Shown: positions 1 through 6,402 of the stretch, piece by piece
How the letters are laid out: each line of letters starts with the position of its first letter
How positions within the stretch are numbered: position 1 is the first letter of the stretch
Source: an uncultured Bacteroidota bacterium
GTDB taxonomy: Bacteria > Bacteroidota > Bacteroidia > 2-12-FULL-35-15
NCBI GenBank assembly: GCA_903889605.1
Contig: CAISYK010000078.1
Location: 1-9,847, forward strand
Direction of reading: 5' to 3'
Length of the DNA: 9,847 bases
Program-made: the position numbers and the translations under genes
The notes under the pieces: model-generated
What the model saw: the letters and a program-made list of their open reading frames with translations, nothing else
What the model was told of the DNA's origin: nothing
The model's database searches: none

Positions 1-518
1 AATCTGAAAACACAATTGCAGCCTTTAAAAAGCCGTTGATAAAAACATCAACGCCTTCTATTAATCAGCACCTTAATATTGAAAAAAAGGCAGAACAAGC
101 TAAGGATAACGATCTTGATAAAAGTCAGAATACTTCCGGCATGCTGAAAACATCATTCACTCAGCAAGAACTTGAATGCGTATGGGATAAATATGCCAAT
201 GATTTAAAAGTAAAAGGAAAATCAAATTTATCAATCGCATTATTGAGTAAACGCCCTGTTTTGAAAGAAGAATCAATAATTGAATTTACAATTACTAACA
301 AAGCCCTGGAAGAAACCTTCAACGAGGATAAAATGAATTTTTTAGGATTTTTAAGAAGAGAATTAAATAATTTCGCCATTCAGGTTAACCTAATAATGAC
401 TTTGGCAGAAGACAAAACTAATTTATACACCGCTACCGACCGCTATAAACATCTTGCCGAAAAAAACCCAACCATAAACAAACTTCGCCAGGCTTTTGAT
501 TTAGATATTGAATTTTAA
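1..518 (+). CDS. dnaX: DNA polymerase III subunit gamma/tau, C-terminal part (5' end outside window)
   Basis: The frame is open from base 3 with no stop, so this is the 3' end of a longer gene. An apparent TTG start at 36 is only an internal Leu codon. About 171 residues are visible. The first 50 or so are a polar, low-complexity linker. Then comes a compact domain beginning around 'CVWDKYANDL' and ending with 'EKNPTINKLRQAFDLDIEF'. The pattern of Trp-x-x-Tyr-Ala, 'FLGFLRRELNN' and a final Lys-Asn-Pro plus Leu-x-x-x-Phe-x-Leu-Asp matches what I know of the C-terminal domain of Bacteroidota DnaX. DnaX is the clamp-loader ATPase subunit that couples the loader to polymerase III. The AAA+ motor and zinc-binding module would lie upstream and cannot be checked here. 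The gene ends with TAA, and a T-rich stretch follows (about 520-536). The family call rests on C-terminal pattern memory only. Confidence 0.82.
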   Translation, partial: SENTIAAFKKPLIKTSTPSINQHLNIEKKAEQAKDNDLDKSQNTSGMLKTSFTQQELECVWDKYANDLKVKGKSNLSIALLSKRPVLKEESIIEFTITNKALEETFNEDKMNFLGFLRRELNNFAIQVNLIMTLAEDKTNLYTATDRYKHLAEKNPTINKLRQAFDLDIEF

Positions 519-631
519 ATTCTTTTTATTTTTGTTGATGGATTTATATTCGATTAAAATAAAATCTGTTCGCCAAAGGGAAGATACAAGAATATTGGGA
601 GTTTGAAAATAAAGTTTTACATTTATAAAAA

Positions 632-646
632 ATTCAATTGTTGAAT
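632..646. repeat. Small inverted repeat ahead of the collagen-like gene
   Basis: The arms ATTCAA and TTGAAT are perfect 6-base complements around a 3-base centre (TTG). An A-rich run lies immediately to the left, so on the minus strand the hairpin would be followed by a T-run, like a weak intrinsic terminator. No minus-strand gene needs one there. It could instead be an operator for the gene starting at 711. The rest of the 519-710 gap is AT-rich, and I see no convincing promoter or gene in it. Confidence 0.25.
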
Positions 647-710
647 CAGGAATACCCAGAGTATAAGCATCGGCTTTATTAATTTCCAAATTCTTCCCAA
701 ATCTTCGCCA

Positions 711-2096
711 ATGAAAGATTTTACAACTTCAAAAAAAAATTTATTACTTGGTTTTATACACTTCTGTATGCTTGCTTCTTTTTCCTTAAAAGCACAAAAC
801 AATAACGTTGGTATTGGTACTATTACTCCGGATCCCAGCGCCATTTTAGAATTACTCTCAGCTAACAAAGGGATGTTAGTTCCAAGAATGAACACAGCAG
901 GAATGAATGCCATTCTGAGCCCAGCAAACTCATTATTGATTTATAATACAGATTCAATGTGTTATTGCTTTTACAGACTGCCTAGTCTTAACTGGATTTC
1001 GCTTTGTAAATCCGTACAGGGAAATACAGGTTCAAACGGATTAACAGGTGTTACTGGTACAACTGGTTATACAGGGTCGACTGGATCTACAGGGGTCACT
1101 GGATCTACCGGGCTTACTGGGTCAACTGGATTAATTGGCTTAACAGGCAATACGGGGTCTGTTGGGTCAACCGGAGGGACAGGGCCCTCCGGATATACAG
1201 GCCCAACCGGTCCAGATGGCTATTGTTCCGCCGCCTCTACAGGATACATCAGCATGTTCACGTCGCCTACTGAAATATGCAATTCAATTATTTTTCAGAA
1301 TGGAAATAATATTGGTATAAATACAACAACAGCAACTGTTTCTGTCCAGATTAATGCAACGGATGCAATTGGCATCCCAAATGGAACAACCGCACAACAA
1401 CCTGCAGGAGCACCGATTGGTTCAGTCAGGTTCAATACAACAACTGGAGTCTTAGAAGTTTTCAACGGAATATGCTGGCAGAATGCGGATACTCCTCCTA
1501 TAGGCTCAACATACCTACAATGGTTCAACTCTGCTGACCCAAACACTATTTATCCATGTACAGTTTGGATTTTAACAGACATTTCAAACGGAGAATTTAT
1601 TCGCGCAATTGGAGGACTCTCAAATGTTGCATTACCTCCGCTTACAGGAGCTGTACAAAATTTTGCAATGGAAAACCACACGCATAGCGGTTCAGGTACT
1701 GTTGGCAATTCCGCAGTGCTTAACACTTCTACTGACGGCTCGCATAACCATGGCGGAAATACTACAGGAGTTACTTCCAATAACGGAGCTTGGATTCCCT
1801 ATGATGACAACTTAAGCAGTAATACAGGAAACAGCGGAGACTTTCCAAATAACACTGTTTCTACATGCGGGACGGGTTGGGATGGAAGATCTACTGCCGG
1901 GAATTTTATGGGGCAGCTCAATCAAAGCTGTTTAGATCATACTAATGGAATAAATGCTGATGGCTCACATTCTCATACAATCGCTCCGCATGACCATCCA
2001 GTTAGTATTAACGTGGGTACCATGAGTTCAGGAAACATCAATACGGAAACACGTCCAACCAATGTTGCAGTTATTTTTTGGAGGAGATCGCAGTAA
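711..2096 (+). CDS. Exported collagen-like protein with phage-tail-fibre-like HxH C-terminus
   Basis: 461 residues. Residues 1-29 look like a signal peptide: basic start, hydrophobic core 'LLLGFIHFCMLASFSL', cleavage near 'KAQ'. Next is the 'VGIGTITPDPSAILELLSA' motif (33-51), common at the mature N-terminus of Bacteroidota surface proteins. Residues 104-170 form 22 consecutive xxG triplets, 17 of them with Thr before Gly (mostly xTG), a collagen-like stalk. Residues 217-258 carry the 'GTTAQQP...GSVRFNTTTGVLEVFNG..W' pattern seen in tail-fibre and adhesin proteins. The C-terminal domain holds four His-x-His motifs (H323/H325, H345/H347, H420/H422, H427/H429) and ends 'ETRPTNVAVIFWRR', like phage tail-collagen or short-tail-fibre tips, where such motifs can bind metal. 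A trimeric surface fibre or adhesin is inferred. There are nine cysteines outside the signal peptide. No phage genes are nearby, so this looks like a host surface protein using tail-fibre modules. The gene appears to stand alone, and the true ligand is unknown. Confidence 0.8.
   Translation: MKDFTTSKKNLLLGFIHFCMLASFSLKAQNNNVGIGTITPDPSAILELLSANKGMLVPRMNTAGMNAILSPANSLLIYNTDSMCYCFYRLPSLNWISLCKSVQGNTGSNGLTGVTGTTGYTGSTGSTGVTGSTGLTGSTGLIGLTGNTGSVGSTGGTGPSGYTGPTGPDGYCSAASTGYISMFTSPTEICNSIIFQNGNNIGINTTTATVSVQINATDAIGIPNGTTAQQPAGAPIGSVRFNTTTGVLEVFNGICWQNADTPPIGSTYLQWFNSADPNTIYPCTVWILTDISNGEFIRAIGGLSNVALPPLTGAVQNFAMENHTHSGSGTVGNSAVLNTSTDGSHNHGGNTTGVTSNNGAWIPYDDNLSSNTGNSGDFPNNTVSTCGTGWDGRSTAGNFMGQLNQSCLDHTNGINADGSHSHTIAPHDHPVSINVGTMSSGNINTETRPTNVAVIFWRRSQ
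1020..1220 (+). repeat. Collagen-like xxG triplet repeat tract (22 units)
   Basis: This in-frame tract encodes Gly104 followed by 22 xxG triplets, with variants such as STG, LTG and VTG repeated and three Pro-led triplets near the end (PSG, PTG, PDG). At DNA level the 9-base units are degenerate (for example 'ggatctaca', 'ggatctacc', 'gggtcaact'). The repeat is therefore recognisable but not a perfect tandem array. Thr-rich collagen-like stalks are glycosylated in some bacteria such as BclA of Bacillus spores; whether that happens here cannot be seen. Confidence 0.85.
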
Positions 2097-2130
2097 TAAA
2101 AATTGCAGTTTGGAGATTTAAGAAAACTTT

Positions 2131-2146
2131 CATTTTTATTTTTATC
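2131..2146 (+). terminator. Possible weak terminator between convergent genes
   Basis: The 77-base gap between the collagen-like gene and the convergent ftsE gene contains a GAAA/CTTT-type stub (about 2122-2132) followed by a T-rich run. The stem is too short to be a convincing intrinsic terminator. It is offered only because it is the sole terminator-like element in a gap where both transcripts should end. Confidence 0.2.
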
Positions 2147-2173
2147 ATTTGCCTGCTCAATTTAAAATATATT

Positions 2174-2875
2174 TCAAAGCGAACCCTTCGAATCAATAAT
2201 TTTGCCGTCCTCACATTTTATGGTGCGTGAAGGAAATTTATTAAACATCATTATGTCATGTGTTGCAATAAGTACAGCTCGTCCGCTATTGCTTATCTCA
2301 AGCAAAACTTTCATAATTTCTTCAGAGGTTTCAGGGTCGAGGTTGCCGGTAGGTTCATCTGCAAGGATTAGTTCAGGGTCATTCAGTAATGCACGCGCAA
2401 TTGAAATACGCTGCTGCTCACCGCCTGAAAGCTCATGCGGCATTTTAAAACCTTTAGTCGATAAATGAACTTTCTCCAAGACATCCTGCATACGCTTCTG
2501 CATCTCTTCTTTGTTTTTCCAGCCTGTAGCTTTAAGAACAAATAATAGATTATCATTTACACTTCTATCGGTAAGCAATTGAAAATCCTGAAAAACAACA
2601 CCCAATTTTCTTCGTAAAAAAGGAATCTCCTTTCTTTTAATCGCCTTTAAATCAAACCCGGCAACGACGGCCTCTCCTTCAATCAAATCCAATTCGGCGT
2701 ACAGTGTTTTTAATAAGCTGCTTTTACCGCTTCCTGTTTTACCAAGCAGGTAAACAAATTCGCCTTTATCAATATCTAATGAAACATTGGTAAGCACCAA
2801 ATTATGCTTTTGAAATATTGATACCTTATCTAAATGAATTATATTGTCGAGTGCCATATTGAGATTTTTAGCCAT
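2174..2875 (-). CDS. ftsE: Cell-division ABC transporter ATP-binding protein FtsE
   Basis: 233 residues, the usual size for an FtsE/LolD-type ATPase. All nucleotide-binding motifs are intact: Walker A GKTGSGKSS (45-53), Q-loop Gln96 in 'VVFQDFQLL', signature LSGGEQQR (149-156), Walker B LILADE (169-174), D-loop GNLD and switch His206. The stretch around 'GEFVYLLGKTGSGKSS', 'KEIPFLRRKLGVVFQDFQLL' and 'LKATGWK' is characteristic of Bacteroidota FtsE rather than LolD. FtsE pairs with membrane protein FtsX to transmit ATP hydrolysis to periplasmic cell-wall hydrolase activation at division. No ftsX is adjacent, so the partner must be encoded elsewhere. The start at 2875 keeps six extra residues; a second ATG at 2857 ('MALDNIIHL') is equally close to the conserved region and cannot be excluded. 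It ends with TGA, so TGA acts as a normal stop here. It is transcribed divergently from the large TPR gene. Confidence 0.88.
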   Translation of the reverse strand: MAKNLNMALDNIIHLDKVSIFQKHNLVLTNVSLDIDKGEFVYLLGKTGSGKSSLLKTLYAELDLIEGEAVVAGFDLKAIKRKEIPFLRRKLGVVFQDFQLLTDRSVNDNLLFVLKATGWKNKEEMQKRMQDVLEKVHLSTKGFKMPHELSGGEQQRISIARALLNDPELILADEPTGNLDPETSEEIMKVLLEISNSGRAVLIATHDIMMFNKFPSRTIKCEDGKIIDSKGSL

Positions 2876-3134
2876 CCTAAACTTCTCAAAATTTCATGTT
2901 TACAAACTGTATTTCAAAGTTTTAAGTTTAGTACAATAAACAAAACTTGAAACAATTAATACTTGAAACCTTTTGGGAAGCAGTGAAGTGATTCAAAAAT
3001 ACTTCGTAATGAATAAGCATTAAATGTTTAATTGCAATACTTTCAACATAGCGGCGTTAATAACTTTCAAACATCATAAATATTAATGCGGCGATCCTTA
3101 CTAATTTTACGCCCTTCAACCATTAAATTGCCTA
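2876..3134. other. Divergent intergenic region between ftsE and the TPR gene
   Basis: This 259-base AT-rich gap must hold promoters for both flanking genes. On the plus strand the best -7-like element is TAATTTTA (3102-3109), one base off the Bacteroidota TAnnTTTG consensus and 25 bases before the TPR start; no clear -33 partner is visible. No clean element was found for ftsE. The 9-mer ACTTGAAAC occurs twice (2945-2953 and 2961-2969), spaced 16 bases start to start. There is no ORF or RNA gene that I can support. Confidence 0.4.
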
Positions 3135-6100
3135 ATGAACAAACTGAAAGCAATTGGATTTGCAGCAGCATTTATTATTATTTTAACAGGAGCAGCCTCG
3201 GTTTTTGCACAAAAAACAATAATGGCTGTTCATGAAGATGCCGAATTTAAAACGGGTATAGAGCTGTTTCAAAAAGAGAAATTCGGTGCTGCACAAAAAA
3301 GTTTCAGCAAAGTAATTTTATCCCAGAATAATTTACAATCACTTGTCCATATTGATGCTGAATATTATAAGGCTGCCTGCGCCATTGAGCTATATAATAA
3401 AGACGGCGAATGGCTTTTAAAACAATTTATCAAAGACCACCCTGAAAGTCCAAAAGTAAAAACGGCATACTTCTACCTTGGTAAATACAATTATAGCAAA
3501 AAGAAATATCGTGATGCAATTGACTGGTTTGAAAAGGTTGACATCTATGATTTAACAACTGAAGAATTATCTGAATATTATTTTAAACATGGCTACAGCA
3601 ATTTTACTGAAGCAAAATATGTCGCAGCAAAAAAAGATTTCTATGAAATAAAAGATGTAGATAATAAATACGCAGCTTCTGCAAAATATTATTACGCCCA
3701 TATTTCATACACTGAAAAGAATTATGAAACCGCCATGAAGGATTTCTTAAAGCTGCAGTTAAACGAAACATTTAAAACAGTTGTTCCTTATTACATTGCT
3801 CAGCTATACTATTTACAAGGCAAATACGATGATGTAATTAGTTATGCTCCAACATTACTGGATTCGACAAGCACCAAACGGGCACCTGAAATAGCACGTA
3901 TTATCGGCGAATCCTATTACAATACTTCGCGTTTTAATGAAGCTATTCCATATTTGAAAAAATTTGAAAAAGCGACAGGCTCATTGCCTCGTAAAGATAA
4001 TTACCAACTAGGTTATGCGTATTATAAAGTGAAAGATTATAATAATGCGAGAGATTATTTTATTGCTGTAACAAATGTCGACAATGATTCTCTTGCTCAG
4101 AATGCTTTCTATCACGTAGGGGATTGCTATTTGAAAACGGATTATAAACAAAATGCACGAAGTGCTTTTGGCCAGGCGTCCAAGCTTGATTTTGATAGAG
4201 GAATACAGGAAGATGCTTTATATACTTACGCAAAACTGTGTTACGAGTTGGCATATAATCCATATAACGAAGCCATTAAGGCTTTTCAAAAATATATTAA
4301 AAATTATCCTAATTCAACACGCGTTGATGAAGCTTATATTTTCCTGGTAAATGTGTTCACAACTTCTAAAAGTTATAAGGACGCCATTGAAGCAATTGAC
4401 AGTATTAAAACACTAACTCCCGAATTAAAACAAGCGTATCAAAAAGTTGCATATTACAGGGGTATTGACTTATTTAATAATTTGGAATTCGCTGATGCTA
4501 TTAAGTTATTTGATAAAGCAACAAAGTACAGGTATGATAAAGAATTTGCAGCTTCTGCTGTATATTGGAAAGCTGAGTCTTACTACCGTCTTAAACAATA
4601 TGGAAACGCAATTGAAAGCTTCCAAACATATATTGATGAACCAGGATCAATAGGCAAATCCGAATTAAGTGATGCTAATTATAATATCGGCTATTCGTAT
4701 TATAAACAAAAAGATTATACTAATAGTAATTTGTGGTTTAGAAAGTTTGTAACATTTAAACAAAAGGCAGATACAAAAAAATTAAATGACGCATATAATC
4801 GTATTGGTGATGGGTATTTTATGACCCGTGATTTTGACAATGCCGTAAGCTATTACGACCAATCATATAAAATGAAATTGGTAGATGCTGATTATGCATT
4901 GTTCCAAAAAGCTCTTGCTAATGGAGTTCAGAAAAAATTTCCAGCAAAAATCTCCGACCTGCTTTTGTTTATCAGCGAATATCCAAAATCAACTTTTTTT
5001 CAAAAAGCAAAGTTTGAATTAGCTGCTACATATATGGCCGACAATCAAAACGAACCTGCATTAACCCATTTTAAAAACTTTATTGTTGAGTATCCCAATA
5101 GTATTTATGTAAACTCCTGCTTGAGTAAAATTGGTTTGATATATTATAACCGGAAAGAAGACGCTGCTGCATTATCATATTTTGATCAATTGATAAAAAA
5201 AGACCGCAAATCTGTGGAAGCTTACGAGGCAATTAATGTAGTGAAATCAATCTACTATTCAAAAGGAAATATATTTACAATGCAGGATTATCTGGAATCT
5301 ATCGGCGCAGCGCTTCCAATTCCGGAACTGGATTCAATGTCTTACAGCATAGGAAAAAAACATTATCTGGAACAGGACTGCAAAAGTGTTGTTAGTGATT
5401 ATACAGATTATATTAAAAATTTCCCTGATGGTATTTTTATTTTGGATGTAAAGTTTCATAAAGCAGAATGTGATTATAAATTGGGCAATATTGATTCTTC
5501 TTTAACTGGTTATACTTATGTTCTTAGTAAAAATAAAAATTTGTATACCGAACAGTCGCTGTATCGCGCTTCGGATATTTTTTACAAAAAACTAAATTAT
5601 ACTCAGGCTCTGGAATATTTCAAACAATTGGAGCCGTTTGCGGAGGATCCTAAAAAAAATGCAGCTGCAAAAATAGGGATGATGCGCTGCTATTTTCAAT
5701 TAAAGAATTACCCGGAGGCAATTAATTATTCGAAACAGGTTTTAGCGCTTGAAAAGGTCAGCAATGAATTAATAAATGAGTCGCATTTCACAATTGCACA
5801 GTCGCTTCTCGCGGCGCAAAAGTTTGATGAGGCTTTAGCTGAATTTCACGCTGTTGCCAATTCTGCAAAGAATGAACTGGGCGCACAAGCTTCATATACT
5901 ATTGCATTTATTCAATTTTTGAAACTCGATTACAAACAATCAGAAAAGACAATTTTTGATTTTATAAATGGCGACGGCGACTACCCATTTTGGGTTACCA
6001 AAGCACTGATTTTGCTGGCGGATAATTATTCGGCTGCGAACGATAATTTCCAGGCTAAAACTACTTTAAAATCAATTATTTCAGACTCTGATATTCCCGA

Positions 6101-6272
6101 GTTGATTAAAACAGCGCAGGAAAAATTAGATAAAATAACAGCTTCCGAAAACGAAGCAAAGCAAATAAAAACAATAAGTTCTCCTGTAGAAGTGAAGTTT
6201 GAAGGGGATAGTACTGAACAAAAAAAATTATTTAATGAGCCTCCACCTCCGGAAATAAAGAAACAGGAATAG
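3135..6272 (+). CDS. Large exported tetratricopeptide-repeat (TPR) protein
   Basis: 1045 residues. A signal peptide (1-25, core 'IGFAAAFIIILTGAASVF', cleavage after Ala25) with no lipobox Cys predicts a soluble periplasmic protein. Nearly all of the rest is TPR helix pairs. Clear repeats with the Tyr/Ala/Gly plus 'Y..A...F' pattern occur near residues 36-60, 109-135, 182-206, 255-278, 289-312, 322-345, 374-393 (with 'YPNS'), 438-462, 474-500, 514-540, 551-575, 620-650 and 815-832. 'YPKS/YPNS' linkers recall YbgF/Tol-Pal-type TPRs. The tail (about 1000-1045) is charged, with a run of four Pro near 1036-1039. TPR arrays are protein-binding scaffolds. I know this type as a roughly 1000-residue Bacteroidota protein encoded near a plugless outer-membrane barrel gene, as here, but no role has been assigned that I can state. 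PorW/SprE of the T9SS is another large TPR protein but is a lipoprotein, so it is unlikely to be this one. Confidence 0.85.
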   Translation: MNKLKAIGFAAAFIIILTGAASVFAQKTIMAVHEDAEFKTGIELFQKEKFGAAQKSFSKVILSQNNLQSLVHIDAEYYKAACAIELYNKDGEWLLKQFIKDHPESPKVKTAYFYLGKYNYSKKKYRDAIDWFEKVDIYDLTTEELSEYYFKHGYSNFTEAKYVAAKKDFYEIKDVDNKYAASAKYYYAHISYTEKNYETAMKDFLKLQLNETFKTVVPYYIAQLYYLQGKYDDVISYAPTLLDSTSTKRAPEIARIIGESYYNTSRFNEAIPYLKKFEKATGSLPRKDNYQLGYAYYKVKDYNNARDYFIAVTNVDNDSLAQNAFYHVGDCYLKTDYKQNARSAFGQASKLDFDRGIQEDALYTYAKLCYELAYNPYNEAIKAFQKYIKNYPNSTRVDEAYIFLVNVFTTSKSYKDAIEAIDSIKTLTPELKQAYQKVAYYRGIDLFNNLEFADAIKLFDKATKYRYDKEFAASAVYWKAESYYRLKQYGNAIESFQTYIDEPGSIGKSELSDANYNIGYSYYKQKDYTNSNLWFRKFVTFKQKADTKKLNDAYNRIGDGYFMTRDFDNAVSYYDQSYKMKLVDADYALFQKALANGVQKKFPAKISDLLLFISEYPKSTFFQKAKFELAATYMADNQNEPALTHFKNFIVEYPNSIYVNSCLSKIGLIYYNRKEDAAALSYFDQLIKKDRKSVEAYEAINVVKSIYYSKGNIFTMQDYLESIGAALPIPELDSMSYSIGKKHYLEQDCKSVVSDYTDYIKNFPDGIFILDVKFHKAECDYKLGNIDSSLTGYTYVLSKNKNLYTEQSLYRASDIFYKKLNYTQALEYFKQLEPFAEDPKKNAAAKIGMMRCYFQLKNYPEAINYSKQVLALEKVSNELINESHFTIAQSLLAAQKFDEALAEFHAVANSAKNELGAQASYTIAFIQFLKLDYKQSEKTIFDFINGDGDYPFWVTKALILLADNYSAANDNFQAKTTLKSIISDSDIPELIKTAQEKLDKITASENEAKQIKTISSPVEVKFEGDSTEQKKLFNEPPPPEIKKQE

Positions 6273-6280
6273 AACAGCAT

Positions 6281-6309
6281 CCCTGACGGGGTTTCAAACC
6301 CTGTTAGGG
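6281..6309 (+). repeat. GC-rich inverted repeat (hairpin) between TPR and barrel genes
   Basis: The two 14-base arms, ccctgacggggttt and aaaccctgttaggg, flank a single C. All 14 positions pair in the plus-strand RNA, two as G-U wobbles; in the minus-strand RNA those two become A-C mismatches. The structure therefore suits a plus-strand transcript, starting nine bases after the TPR stop codon. There is no T-run after it, so a classical intrinsic terminator is not supported. It may be a processing or mRNA-stability hairpin, or one copy of a dispersed REP-like intergenic repeat. Confidence 0.6.
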
Positions 6310-6402
6310 CTTATACTCTGTTGTGATTTATAAACATCTGAAAGTTAAGAATATTTTAAAAAATCTTAAGAGGGTAAAAAGTTTTATAATTTTTATGATA
6401 TA

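Noticed and set aside
501..689. Minus-strand ORF of 62 codons between dnaX and the collagen-like gene
   Set aside because: No recognisable domain, no promoter element, overlaps the dnaX 3' end and lies in AT-rich spacer; codon pattern is not convincing.
623..913. Minus-strand ORF of 96 codons
   Set aside because: It is antisense to the well-supported signal peptide and N-terminal motif of the collagen-like gene; treated as a shadow.
711..2096. Prophage remnant, because of the tail-fibre-like domain
   Set aside because: No integrase, capsid, tail or lysis gene or attachment repeat is visible on either side, the protein has its own signal peptide and Bacteroidota surface-protein motif, and dnaX and ftsE flank it directly.
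2945..2969. Two copies of ACTTGAAAC 16 bases apart upstream of ftsE
   Set aside because: Short, AT-rich and without a third copy or a nearby clear promoter; possible operator but not distinguishable from chance.
3135..6272. PorW/SprE-type T9SS TPR lipoprotein
   Set aside because: The signal peptide lacks a lipobox cysteine and the neighbourhood (ftsE, plugless barrel) differs from what I would expect; only the general TPR architecture is shared.
6370..6380. 11-mer GAGGGTAAAAA shared with 9670-9680, both upstream of start codons
   Set aside because: An 11-base match within 10 kb of AT-rich sequence is expected by chance, and the spacing to the start codons differs.
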